The position numbers and the translations under genes were made by a program. The notes beneath the pieces are model-generated. The model was not told the DNA's origin. It was given only the letters and a program-made list of their open reading frames with translations, and searched no databases. 15,363 bases of DNA from RYN-431 sp036388295 (GTDB taxonomy: Bacteria > Planctomycetota > Phycisphaerae > Tepidisphaerales > Tepidisphaeraceae). This document shows, one piece after another, positions 1-6,619 of this stretch. Within the stretch, counting starts at the first letter, position 1, and each line of letters opens with the position of its first letter. Location of the stretch: positions 1 through 15,363 of the forward strand of contig DASVSC010000209.1 in NCBI GenBank assembly GCA_036388295.1, in the 5' to 3' direction.

Positions 1-743
1 ACGTTATCGGGGCGGCCGGTGTAGACGTTGTCGTAGCCGTCGCCGATGAAGGCGGAATTGAAGAACCGCACGGAGCCGTCGGCGAACATCACGTTCTGGC
101 CGTTGCGCTCGTGATTGGGGCTGTTGGCCATGCGGAGGTTCATGCGCGACATATGCGTGGTGGCGGCGGCGGCGCTTTCGCCGCCGGGGTTGGTGTCGCC
201 GGCGATGACGAACGTGGCAGGCAGGCGGTCGCGGAAATGGTCCAGCGAATAGCCGGCCGCCGTCGCGGCGGCGTCGGGGTACATGTTGGCCAGCGAGTAA
301 TTCGCGCCCAGGCGGCTGCGGAAGTTCGACCGGTTTTTCACCGTAACGCGGTCGAACGAATCGATCTCCGCCAGCCCGTGCCGCAGGGCGCTCGGACAAA
401 TGAAGTTTTCGGGCGGCAGCTCCATCACCCGTGCGAGCAGGAACAGGCTGGCGGTGACGTCATTCGGCTGCGGGCCGGTGTCGGAGAACGGGTCGGCGGC
501 GGCCGGGGCGGTATAGGCCGTCAGCGGCGCGGCGGGGTCGTAGCGCGTGCGCGGGAATCGCCCGTCGTATAAGCCCTGGTAGAGCACCAACGACTGGCCG
601 ATCTGGCCGAGCCGGCCGGCGCAGGCGATAATGACCGAGTTCTCCTGCGCGCCCCGCCGCGCCCCGGCGGCGGTCACCCCCAGCGCAATGACGACGACCA
701 GGCAAACCAACACGTCGATCAGGCGGAACGGGCTTGAACTCAT
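1..743 (-). CDS. Type IV pilin-like (pseudopilin) protein with planctomycete H...DG C-terminal motif, partial
   Basis: The reading frame is open from the ATG at 743-741 to the left edge (247 codons, C-terminus missing). The N-terminus has the layout of a planctomycete type IV pilin-like protein: a short leader, FRLIDVL where a normal pilin has FTLVELL, then a hydrophobic helix (about residues 8-30), followed by GRLGQIGQSLVLYQ, which matches the usual NLKQIGLAL helix region. Near the C-terminus, H211 followed by NVMFADGSVRFF (DG at 222-223) is the planctomycete prepilin-associated signature. The prepilin peptidase site is degenerate: Pro replaces the Gly before the Phe, and Asp replaces Glu5. 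It may be processed poorly or act as a membrane-anchored surface protein. It lies 33 bp downstream of a two-TM gene and may share its transcript with that gene and pyrD. The family is recognised; the individual role is unknown. Confidence 0.85.
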   Translation of the reverse strand, partial: MSSSPFRLIDVLVCLVVVIALGVTAAGARRGAQENSVIIACAGRLGQIGQSLVLYQGLYDGRFPRTRYDPAAPLTAYTAPAAADPFSDTGPQPNDVTASLFLLARVMELPPENFICPSALRHGLAEIDSFDRVTVKNRSNFRSRLGANYSLANMYPDAAATAAGYSLDHFRDRLPATFVIAGDTNPGGESAAAATTHMSRMNLRMANSPNHERNGQNVMFADGSVRFFNSAFIGDGYDNVYTGRPDN

Positions 744-776
744 AAGGCGGGCAATCTTGAGGTGAGGAACGGACGG

Positions 777-1295
777 TCAGGAGACGTCGACCCGGGCCCT
801 TTCGCTGCGACGCAGGAGGCGTCGCAGACCGTACACGAGCGGCTGGATCGTGAACAGGGCGGCGACCGTCACCCACCTCAGCCGCAGCCAGGCCCCTTTC
901 TGGAGTTCGGCCGACGAAGGACTGAGGCTGCCCTCGATGCCGGCGGTTTCGCCGAGCGAACTCTGCCACGGGCCGGTGTTCAGAGGACGCCACCGCCGTC
1001 CGCGGTAGCCGCCGCTGTAGTCCCAGCCGGTGTCGGACGAGCCGAGATTGGCGCTGACGGCGTAATCGATCACGAGTTGGCTGTTACCCGAGGCGATGAA
1101 CAGCCGCTGGCCGGCCCCTTTCCATTGGAGCAAATCGGCAAAGCCACTGCTGCGGTGCGCCATGGCGGCGGCGGACAGGGCGATCGTCACGCAGACCCAC
1201 GCCAGCAGCCGGCCGGCGTATTGGCGAACGCCCGCCTGGCCGAACGGCTCGCCCGGATCGGCCTGGGGGTAGTCGAACGTCTGCGCCACGGACAT
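777..1295 (-). CDS. Hypothetical two-TM protein of planctomycete type
   Basis: This gene encodes 172 residues from the ATG at 1295-1293. Hydrophobic segments lie at about residues 29-46 and 139-156 and enclose a soluble, beta-looking region with many Gly, Ser and Trp residues. A basic tail, RRLLRRSERAR, follows the second segment and suggests a cytoplasmic C-terminus. The layout (N-terminal TM, about 90-residue outer domain, C-terminal TM, Arg-rich tail) is the same as in the protein at 12754-13230, but this one lacks the C-terminal zinc ribbon. The function is unknown. It sits 69 bp downstream of pyrD and 33 bp upstream of the pilin-like gene on the same strand, so co-transcription is possible. 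Competing frames in this stretch look like shadows of this one. Confidence 0.65.
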   Translation of the reverse strand: MSVAQTFDYPQADPGEPFGQAGVRQYAGRLLAWVCVTIALSAAAMAHRSSGFADLLQWKGAGQRLFIASGNSQLVIDYAVSANLGSSDTGWDYSGGYRGRRWRPLNTGPWQSSLGETAGIEGSLSPSSAELQKGAWLRLRWVTVAALFTIQPLVYGLRRLLRRSERARVDVS

Positions 1296-1364
1296 GGCGC
1301 ATTGTACGTACGACCGACGGCCGCGGGCGCGAAGTTTGGACGCGGTGGGTCGCTGGGAAACGCG

Positions 1365-2294
1365 TCAGCCGGGCATTTGCAGCGTGCCGACAAGGTCGCT
1401 CAGGCGTTCGACGCCGATTTTCAGCAGATACTCTTCTAAACCGCGGCTGATATGGTTGGGCGCGGCCGGGTCGACGAACAGCGCGGTGCCGACGCTGACG
1501 GCCGTCGCGCCGACCAGGATGAACTCCGCCGCGTCCTGCCACGTGCGCACGCCGCCCATGCCGATCAGCGGCGTGTTCGTGCTTTTGGCGATCTCGCGGT
1601 ACACGCGGCTGACCAGATGCAGCGCGATCGGCTTCACCGCCGGCCCGCTCAGGCCGCCGGTGACGTTCGCCAGGCGTGGCTTGCGCTTCCAGACGTCGAC
1701 GCTCATCGCGGTAAACGTGTTCACCAGCGACAACACGTCGGCCCCGCCTTCAATGGCCCCGCGCGCGGTGGCGACGATGTCGGCGACGTTCGGCGACAGT
1801 TTCACGATCAGCGGCTTGTGCGGCAGCACGTTCTTCACCTGCCGCGTCAGCTCCTTCAGCCGCACCGGGTCGGTGCCGAAGGTCAGGCCGTCTTTGACGT
1901 TCGGGCAGCTGACATTGAGTTCAACGCCGCTGATTTCCGTCAGCCCGTCCATAGCGGCGCAGGTTTCGACGTAATCGTCCGTGCTGTGCCCGGCGACGTT
2001 GACGATGATCGGGCAGGGCATCGTCCGGATGACCGGCAACTTCTCGGACAAAAACCGTTCCAGCCCGACGTTCGCCAGGCCGATGGCGTTGAGCATGCCG
2101 CCGGCGACTTCCACGACGCGCTGCGGCGCATTGCCGGGCCGTTCGTGGCGGGTGATGGACTTGGTGACGAACGCGCCGAGCTGGGTGAAATCAAGGATGC
2201 CGGCGTATTCCGTCGCGTAGCCGCAGGTGCCGGAACAGGTGACGGTCGGGTTCGCCAGGCGAAGGCCGCTGAGGGTCGTGGACAAGTCGGGCAT
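1365..2294 (-). CDS. pyrD: Dihydroorotate dehydrogenase, class 1B catalytic subunit
   Basis: PyrD oxidises dihydroorotate to orotate in de novo pyrimidine synthesis. The 309-residue length fits cytosolic class 1 enzymes, and there is no N-terminal membrane extension of the class 2 type. Visible family signatures are SGTCGYATEY near residue 21, GGMLNAIGLANVG at 65-77, the active-site loop VELNVSCPNV with catalytic base C130, the FMN-contact Lys165 in IVKLSPNV, VNT at 191-193, GGLSGPAVKPIAL from 213, GMGGV at 245-249 and VGTALF at 268-273. A Cys base rather than Ser indicates class 1, and the sequence reads as class 1B (NAD-dependent, normally partnered by PyrK). No pyrK is seen in the window. 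The ATG at 2294-2292 matches the usual N-terminus. It is divergent from the esterase gene across a repeat-filled gap. Downstream genes on the same strand start 69 bp away. Confidence 0.95.
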   Translation of the reverse strand: MPDLSTTLSGLRLANPTVTCSGTCGYATEYAGILDFTQLGAFVTKSITRHERPGNAPQRVVEVAGGMLNAIGLANVGLERFLSEKLPVIRTMPCPIIVNVAGHSTDDYVETCAAMDGLTEISGVELNVSCPNVKDGLTFGTDPVRLKELTRQVKNVLPHKPLIVKLSPNVADIVATARGAIEGGADVLSLVNTFTAMSVDVWKRKPRLANVTGGLSGPAVKPIALHLVSRVYREIAKSTNTPLIGMGGVRTWQDAAEFILVGATAVSVGTALFVDPAAPNHISRGLEEYLLKIGVERLSDLVGTLQMPG

Positions 2295-2322
2295 GTCGGG
2301 GGCATTCTAATGGAAAAGGGTG

Positions 2323-2350
2323 AACCACGAAGGCGCGAAGGCACGAAGAG
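2323..2350 (+). repeat. CCACGAAG-type dispersed repeat, left copy
   Basis: A 28-nt unit beginning aaccacgaaggcgcgaagg is inverted, with a single mismatch, at 2604-2631. Sequences built from tandem ACGAAG-like hexamers are common in intergenic regions of planctomycetes and other environmental bacteria (recognised by eye, not searched). The two copies enclose the palindrome at 2423-2501. Confidence 0.8.
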
Positions 2351-2422
2351 GTTTCTGACGCTCATACTGCGCTGCAGGCCTGATGGGTCATGGGGAAGAG
2401 AATAAGCAGATTGAGCAGATCG

Positions 2423-2501
2423 TCTGGGTGCCACGGTTTGTACTCAAGCCGTGTCTGCGTCGCCGGAAGACACGGCTTGAGTACAAACCGTGGCACCCAG
2501 A
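2423..2501. repeat. Perfect 34-bp-arm palindrome with 11-nt loop
   Basis: The left arm 2423-2456 and right arm 2468-2501 are perfect reverse complements over 34 bp, with an 11-nt spacer (2457-2467). The core of the arm is GCCACGGTTTGTACTCAAGC. In RNA either strand would form a very stable hairpin. The GCCACGG...CCGTGGC ends resemble REP-like dispersed palindromes seen in planctomycete genomes. No U-tract follows on either side, so a mobile palindromic repeat is more likely than a simple terminator. Confidence 0.9.
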
Positions 2502-2603
2502 GTAGTCGTTATACGAAAAACGCCTTGCTCCGTTCAGGCGATTTGTATGGCCACGCTTCAGACAAAAACTCGATCTCGCCGCGTAGCCGAAGCCGCCGAT
2601 TCG

Positions 2604-2631
2604 CTCTTCGTGCCTTCGCGTCTTCGTGGTT
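2604..2631 (-). repeat. CCACGAAG-type dispersed repeat, right inverted copy
   Basis: Reverse complement of the 28-nt unit at 2323-2350 with one mismatch (ctcttcgtgccttcgcgtct against an expected cgcct). It ends 44 bp before the putative -10 box of the downstream gene. Confidence 0.8.
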
Positions 2632-2674
2632 AGCACTTCTTGTCGGATGGCCAATCGCGCGCGGGAATCTGACG

Positions 2675-2680
2675 TATAAT
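2675..2680 (+). promoter_or_regulatory. Consensus -10 box (TATAAT) giving a near-leaderless start
   Basis: A perfect TATAAT ends only 5 bp before the ATG at 2686. A transcript starting about 7 bases after the box would begin at or next to the start codon, implying a leaderless mRNA. The -35 position (around 2652-2657, caatcg) is weak. No Shine-Dalgarno sequence precedes this ATG, which agrees with a leaderless start. Confidence 0.5.
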
Positions 2681-2685
2681 TCACC

Positions 2686-3561
2686 ATGCATTCGTTGTTG
2701 GTCGTCCTGATCGTTCTCGGTTTATTCTGCGGTTTAGTTTCGGCCCAAGCGCCCGCTGCCGGGCCTGTTTCGGCGACGGTGACGAAGGACGTCATCTACG
2801 GCCGGGCCGGCGGTGTGGCGCTGCGCCTCGACGCCAGCGTGCCGGCCGGCGACGGGCCGCACCCGGCAGTCATCCTCGTCCACGGCGGCGGCTGGCAAGG
2901 GGGCGATAAGTCCAACTTCCGCGCCCTGTTCGAGCCGCTGACGCAGGCCGGCTATGCCTGGTTCAGCGTCAACTACCGATTGGCCCCGAAGTTCCCGTTC
3001 CCGGCTTGCGTCGACGACGTGGAAACGGCCGTCCAATGGGTCAAGGCCCACGCGGCGGAGTACAACGTCGACCCAGACCGCATCGCCCTGCTCGGCGAAT
3101 CGGCGGGCGGGCACCTGGTGGAACTGGTGACGGCGCGGGCGGGCGACAAATCGCCGCTGCGGCCGGCGGCGGTGGTCGCGCTCTACGCCCCGAGCGATCT
3201 GCACGCCCTGGCCAAGGCCACGCAGGCCCGCGGCATCCCGATCGCGCCAATGCTCCGGTCGCTGTTCGGCCTGGACAAATGGGACGCCGCGGCCGAAGGC
3301 ATGCTGCGGGCGATGTCGCCCGTCACCCACGTCCGCGCCGGCCTGCCGCCGTTCCTGCTCTTGCACGGGACGGCCGACCAGCTGGTGCCGATCGCGCAGT
3401 CGACCGCGTTCCAGGCCGCCTGCCAGGCCGTCGGCGTGCCGTGCGACCTGATCACCGTCGAAGGCGGCCCGCACGGCATGATGTTCTGGAACCTGATGGA
3501 CCCGAGCTACAAAGGCAAAATCCTGGCGTTTTTGGAACGGCAGTTGAAGGCGAAGGCGTGA
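2686..3561 (+). CDS. Secreted alpha/beta-hydrolase (carboxylesterase / acetyl-esterase type)
   Basis: This 291-residue protein begins with a signal peptide (hydrophobic core at residues 4-19, likely cleavage after VSA at 18-20), so it is exported. The mature part is an alpha/beta-hydrolase of the hormone-sensitive-lipase/BD-FAE kind. It has the oxyanion motif HGGGW at 66-70, the nucleophile elbow GESAGG with S139, the acid D231 in HGTADQLVP, and H263 in EGGPHG. All three triad residues are present and correctly spaced. Relatives deacetylate xylan or other acylated sugars, or hydrolyse short esters; the substrate cannot be set from sequence. The start is fixed by the signal peptide and there is no upstream in-frame Met. 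It is transcribed away from pyrD and converges on the comM remnant across a strong hairpin. Confidence 0.92.
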   Translation: MHSLLVVLIVLGLFCGLVSAQAPAAGPVSATVTKDVIYGRAGGVALRLDASVPAGDGPHPAVILVHGGGWQGGDKSNFRALFEPLTQAGYAWFSVNYRLAPKFPFPACVDDVETAVQWVKAHAAEYNVDPDRIALLGESAGGHLVELVTARAGDKSPLRPAAVVALYAPSDLHALAKATQARGIPIAPMLRSLFGLDKWDAAAEGMLRAMSPVTHVRAGLPPFLLLHGTADQLVPIAQSTAFQAACQAVGVPCDLITVEGGPHGMMFWNLMDPSYKGKILAFLERQLKAKA

Positions 3562-3566
3562 GTCTT

Positions 3567-3598
3567 GTTCCCTCTCCCGGCGTACCGGGAGAGGGAAC
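3567..3598. terminator. 14-bp perfect hairpin between convergent esterase and comM remnant
   Basis: Arms 3567-3580 and 3585-3598 are perfect complements (GTTCCCTCTCCCGG / CCGGGAGAGGGAAC) with a 4-nt CGTA loop. It starts 5 bp after the esterase stop and ends 5 bp before the comM stop, so it could stop transcription from both sides. There is no long T-tract. The ccctctcccgg...ccgggagaggg core also looks like a dispersed repeat. Confidence 0.7.
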
Positions 3599-3603
3599 CG
3601 GAC

Positions 3604-4428
3604 CTAAAACTTCCGGTCCAACAGGCGGTACTGCACGGCCTCGGCGATGTGGGCTTCGTTCACCGTTGCCGCCCCGTCTAAATCCGCGATCGTGCGGGCC
3701 ACGCGGCGGACTTTGTCGTACGCCCGCGCGCTCAGGCCCAGTTCGTCCATCGCCTGTTTCATCAGCAGCAGACACGGCTCGTCCAGCTCCACAAACGTCT
3801 GCAATTGCTTGCTGCTCATGCGGGCGTTGGTCGTGCTGTCGCCGAACCGCTTAGCCTGCACGGCCCGGGCGCGTTCGACGCTGGCACGCATGGTCGCGCT
3901 GTCGGTCCCTTTGTGTTTGCCCGTCAATTCCCGGTACGGCACGGCCGGGACGTCGATGTGGATGTCGATGCGGTCCAAGAGCGGGCCGCTGAGCTTGGCG
4001 AGGTATTTCTGCTTGGCCCGCGGGTCGTCACTGGCGTGGCCGGATTCGGTCGGGTTCATGGCGGCCACCAGCATGAAGCCGGCGGGGAACTTCACGCTGC
4101 CGTGCACGCGGGCGACCGTCACTTCGCGCCCTTCCAGCGGCTGGCGCAGCATTTCCAGCACCGTGCGTTGAAACTCCGGCAGTTCGTCCAGGAACAGAAT
4201 GCCGTTGTGGGCCAGTGAGACTTCGCCCGGCTTGGGAATGCTGCCGCCGCCGATCAGGGCTTGGGCGGTCGCGCTGTGGTGCGGCGTGCGGACGGGCCGC
4301 TGGTCCATCAGGGCGACGCCGTCGGGCAGTAGGCCCATGGCCGAGTAGATGCGCGTCGTTTCGAGCGATTCACTGCGCGTCAGCGGCGGCAAAATGGCGG
4401 CCAATCGCGTGGCCAGCATCGTCTTGCC
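3604..4428 (-). pseudogene. comM: 3' part of comM (YifB/Mg-chelatase-like AAA+ ATPase), truncated inside Walker A
   Basis: The preserved frame gives GKTMLATRLAAILPPLT, then RTPHHSATAQALIGGG, the Walker B stretch GILFLDELPEFQRTVLEMLRQP, VAAMNPTESG, GPLLDRIDIHIDVP, and the C-terminal Mg-chelatase domain (LSARAYDKVRRVARTIADLDG). These are hallmarks of ComM, the hexameric helicase that promotes branch migration in natural transformation. Intact ComM is about 500 residues; only about 275 codons remain here. In frame, the codon before GGC-AAG-ACG (Gly-Lys-Thr) is a TGA stop at 4431-4429. The N-terminal domain and the first half of the P-loop (GPPGxG) are absent in any frame upstream. The first Met lies three codons on (4419), so any product would lack ATP binding. 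This is best read as a disruption by insertion or deletion; comM is a known insertion site of AbaR-type islands in Acinetobacter. Confidence 0.88.
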
Positions 4429-4560
4429 TCAAACCCTACTCGCCGGCACTCACGTCCTTGCAAACACTTTGCCGCACATTGTCCACAGAGTAAGCCGTGG
4501 TCGGCGTTCCAAGCTTGGTATCGGGGGCACGTCACAAAACCCGGAAGCGGCCATACATCG
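4429..4560. other. Gene-free stretch next to the comM break
   Basis: This sequence has no similarity in any frame to the expected ComM N-terminus. No credible gene is seen; one short minus-strand frame spans the junction into comM and has no coding character. A TTGTCCACA string at 4479-4487 is one mismatch from a DnaA box, but it is single and carries little weight. Confidence 0.6.
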
Positions 4561-4597
4561 CTTCGCACGAGCCGCATGGATCAGAAAAGCAGCCTAA
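4561..4597 (+). repeat. 37-bp direct repeat, copy 1
   Basis: The unit cttcgcacgagccgcatgga plus tcagaaaagcagcctaa recurs at 4893-4929 with 2 mismatches in 37. Copies are 332 bp apart and flank the small membrane-protein gene at 4616-4846. This suggests a duplicated or inserted cassette. Confidence 0.85.
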
Positions 4598-4615
4598 ACT
4601 CCGGCGAAACACCTC

Positions 4616-4846
4616 TCAGTATCCGTTGCCATTAGTTACTGGCGGCTCCTTTGCCCGTTCCAACCTCCCTCGCATAAGGGCTTCTGCCTGATACCGTGCT
4701 CCGCTTGCCTCTACCGCTTTTTGTCTGGCGATCTCGGCTTCGATCCCATTTCGCATGTTCACGAAGTATGCCCAGTACAAAAGGGTGGCCAGTAGAACCA
4801 ACCCAACGGTGCCCCAGACCCAAAAGCGTACTTCTTTGTCTTTCAT
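4616..4846 (-). CDS. Small single-TM protein with helical tail
   Basis: This gene encodes 76 residues from the ATG at 4846-4844. A GGAAAG Shine-Dalgarno-like sequence lies 6-7 bases before this start, which favours it over a longer frame reaching 4900. Residues 6-28 (FWVWGTVGLVLLATLLYWAYFV) form one clear TM helix. The remainder, RNGIEAEIARQKAVEASGARYQ onward, is a charged, Ala/Glu-rich helix likely to be coiled. Lys and Glu before the helix give no strong topology signal. No family is recognised. The gene is enclosed by two copies of a 37-bp direct repeat, lies downstream of the 174-residue gene on the same strand, and could be the last gene of the DUF5131 operon or a separate insert. Confidence 0.5.
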   Translation of the reverse strand: MKDKEVRFWVWGTVGLVLLATLLYWAYFVNMRNGIEAEIARQKAVEASGARYQAEALMRGRLERAKEPPVTNGNGY

Positions 4847-4892
4847 AGCGCGCTTTCCAGCATGCCTTTCGTCAAGGCAGATGCATTTGTGG

Positions 4893-4929
4893 CTTCGCAC
4901 GAGCCGCGTGGATCAGAAAAGCGGCCTAA
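4893..4929 (+). repeat. 37-bp direct repeat, copy 2
   Basis: Second copy of the unit at 4561-4597 (35 of 37 identical). Its right end overlaps the stop codon of the minus-strand gene 4926-5450 (TAG at 4928-4926), so the duplication boundary falls exactly at the end of that gene. Confidence 0.85.
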
Positions 4930-5450
4930 CGGCAGACGCCCTTGAATGAGTCGCGCAGTTCGGCAATGTCGCCTTCACCCAAGTATTCCCGAAAGTTGTC
5001 CCAGCTGGAATCGGCCCATTCAAACCAGACAGCCGCCGCATCCGGTGCTCGGTAAGTCTGTCGATAATCGTTTGCCGATTCGTCTTCCTTCATGAAAAGA
5101 TCGAGTTCGGGTGCTAAGAGTTGGCAGATCAGAGCTAGGCACGCGTCCTCTGCCGTAAGAGCGACGCAGTGCCGCATAGTGCGGAGCCGGGCCTCGTATT
5201 CCGTTGCCGCACGCGGCCCTCGCTTGAGATAGGCCCTGATAATTCGCAAATCATCAATGCCAGCGACCGCAGAGATAAACCACCAAATCCCGTCGCGTTG
5301 AAGCTGCACGTGAAAGCCCAAATCGGTTGCCACGCCGAGCGCTGCTTCGAGTCGATTGCAGCCCATTTCTATCGCCTTCTCGGCGATAACCTCGTCCGCA
5401 AGGTCACGATTCTCATCGAGCTTGCGAATGTCAACGATTCGGTGGCTCAT
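4926..5450 (-). CDS. Unknown protein, third gene of the DUF5131-TcmP operon
   Basis: This gene encodes 174 residues from the ATG at 5450-5448; a TTG at 5477 would add nine residues and overlap tcmP. It is acidic and predicted soluble, with no signal peptide or TM helix. Visible segments include VIAEKAIEMGCNRLEAALGV, LGFHVQLQRDGIWWFISAVAG and a C-terminal Trp-rich acidic part (VWFEWADSSWDNFREYLGEGD). I do not recognise a family. It starts 17 bp after the TcmP stop on the same strand, so it is probably translated from the same mRNA, and its job may relate to that pair. The stop codon lies within a 37-bp direct repeat. Codon use looks normal for a real gene. Confidence 0.7.
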   Translation of the reverse strand: MSHRIVDIRKLDENRDLADEVIAEKAIEMGCNRLEAALGVATDLGFHVQLQRDGIWWFISAVAGIDDLRIIRAYLKRGPRAATEYEARLRTMRHCVALTAEDACLALICQLLAPELDLFMKEDESANDYRQTYRAPDAAAVWFEWADSSWDNFREYLGEGDIAELRDSFKGVCR

Positions 5451-5467
5451 GGCGGCATTATATGATC

Positions 5468-6604
5468 TCAAGCACAAAGTCGCACATCGTAATGCTCAGC
5501 AATCGTGACCTTGCCTTTCGGCCTCGGCCGGGCTGACGCCGGGACTGGAAGCCCATCCTTGATAACCTCGATTTTACGATCTTGTTCGAGTTCTAGCAGT
5601 GCTGTCCGGTACGAGCTTCGACAGCCGACGTCATCGGGTCGCACGACCCAATCCTCGGTGAAATAGCTTACGACCTTCGGTCCGGTAGCCAGAGCTTTGA
5701 GAATCGCCTGCTTGTCATCCGGAACCTCCTCGAACAGCGACATGTACTTCACGCCAGTGTGGCTAGCTTGGGTGAACTCGAAGCAGCCATCACCCTCCGG
5801 CGAGCGACCCCGCATCCACATGATGTCCTTCATGATCGCGAAGCCACGCTTATTCTTCGTCGCATGGATGAGATAATGACTCGTCTGTCGCTTGTCGCTG
5901 AACTCGATACGGAACGGGATCAGAAAGGTCAGGCCAAGGTCTTTCCTGAGCGTATCAAGATAGCAGTCAAGCAATGCTCGCTCGCCACCTAACGAAATCA
6001 TCTGCCGAGCACGTTCCTCGGAACCCATCAGCCCGAGAAGTGCTGGCCCAACCTTGCCTTGCCCGATGATCCGCCGAACGCCAGCGATGTTGTACAGGAT
6101 GAATGCCTCGCAAGACCTGAAGCTGACGACTTGCTTGATCGCTTGGAAAGACGTGCCCGCCACTCCGCATGGATCTACAAACAGAAAGGTAGGAGGGAGG
6201 CGATTGCCACGCGCATCGAGGAATTGCTGCAACCCCTGCTCAAAGCTCGCATGATAGAGCTTCGGCTTCCGAACCGTCGGATGTTCGCGGTGGAACGACT
6301 CTACAGCGTTCTTAAGGACAGGGAACGCTTCGTCCCGCTTTTCGATAAAGCAGAAGTCCACTTTATCCGTGAGGTTCGGGGTATCCGCGACAAGTTTCAT
6401 TGCTCGAAGCGGCGAGCCGAAATGTAGTTTACCGTTTGAGTTGTAGACGCCCTCGCCTGCGAAGCCGTCGATGTAGAGGAGGTGTGGGTGGTCGTCCTTC
6501 AGGATATGGAAATAAGGATTTAGATAGGCTTCGAGGAGATCGTGTTTGACGGCTGTCTGGTCTCGATAATCATCAAAGTGCAGTGCTTCATCGACCTTCG
6601 GCAT
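5468..6604 (-). CDS. tcmP: Three-Cys-motif partner protein (TcmP family)
   Basis: This 378-residue protein starts at the ATG 6604-6602. The N-terminal half resembles a class I methyltransferase-like fold: YIDGFAGEG at 44-52 stands where motif I would be, followed by FGSPLRAM at 62-69, an acidic strand end FCFIEKRDE at 84-92, and FVDPCGVAG at 142-150 where motif IV would be. The last 90 residues (KALATGPKVVSYFTEDWVV onward) look like a winged-helix segment. These features match the TcmP family, named for its constant pairing with a three-Cys protein (DUF5131, Gp37/Gp68-like). That partner is the gene immediately upstream, 15 bp away on the same strand. No biochemical function is established to my knowledge; nucleic-acid or peptide modification is an inference from the fold. 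Confidence 0.85.
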   Translation of the reverse strand: MPKVDEALHFDDYRDQTAVKHDLLEAYLNPYFHILKDDHPHLLYIDGFAGEGVYNSNGKLHFGSPLRAMKLVADTPNLTDKVDFCFIEKRDEAFPVLKNAVESFHREHPTVRKPKLYHASFEQGLQQFLDARGNRLPPTFLFVDPCGVAGTSFQAIKQVVSFRSCEAFILYNIAGVRRIIGQGKVGPALLGLMGSEERARQMISLGGERALLDCYLDTLRKDLGLTFLIPFRIEFSDKRQTSHYLIHATKNKRGFAIMKDIMWMRGRSPEGDGCFEFTQASHTGVKYMSLFEEVPDDKQAILKALATGPKVVSYFTEDWVVRPDDVGCRSSYRTALLELEQDRKIEVIKDGLPVPASARPRPKGKVTIAEHYDVRLCA

Positions 6605-6619
6605 CTTCCCCCTCCCATT

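Larger units (their letters stand above)
2295..2685. other. Divergent intergenic region between pyrD and esterase, filled with nested repeats
   Basis: No convincing gene lies here. Short open frames on both strands contain the same translated palindrome, which marks them as artefacts. The stretch holds an outer inverted pair of accacgaag-type repeats and an inner near-perfect 34-bp palindrome. It also must hold the promoters of both flanking genes; the one for the right-hand gene is visible at 2675-2680. Confidence 0.8.

Noticed and set aside
2388..2795. Open frames on both strands across the repeat region
   Set aside because: Both translate the same palindrome, showing that they are artefacts of the inverted repeat.
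4380..4577. 65-residue minus-strand frame at the comM break
   Set aside because: It overlaps comM coding sequence in another frame and shows no coding character upstream.
4561..4930. Integron attC sites (GCCTAAC/GTTAGGC core in the 37-bp repeat)
   Set aside because: Only one copy has the core, no paired RYYYAAC...GTTRRRY structure exists in either orientation, and no integrase is seen.
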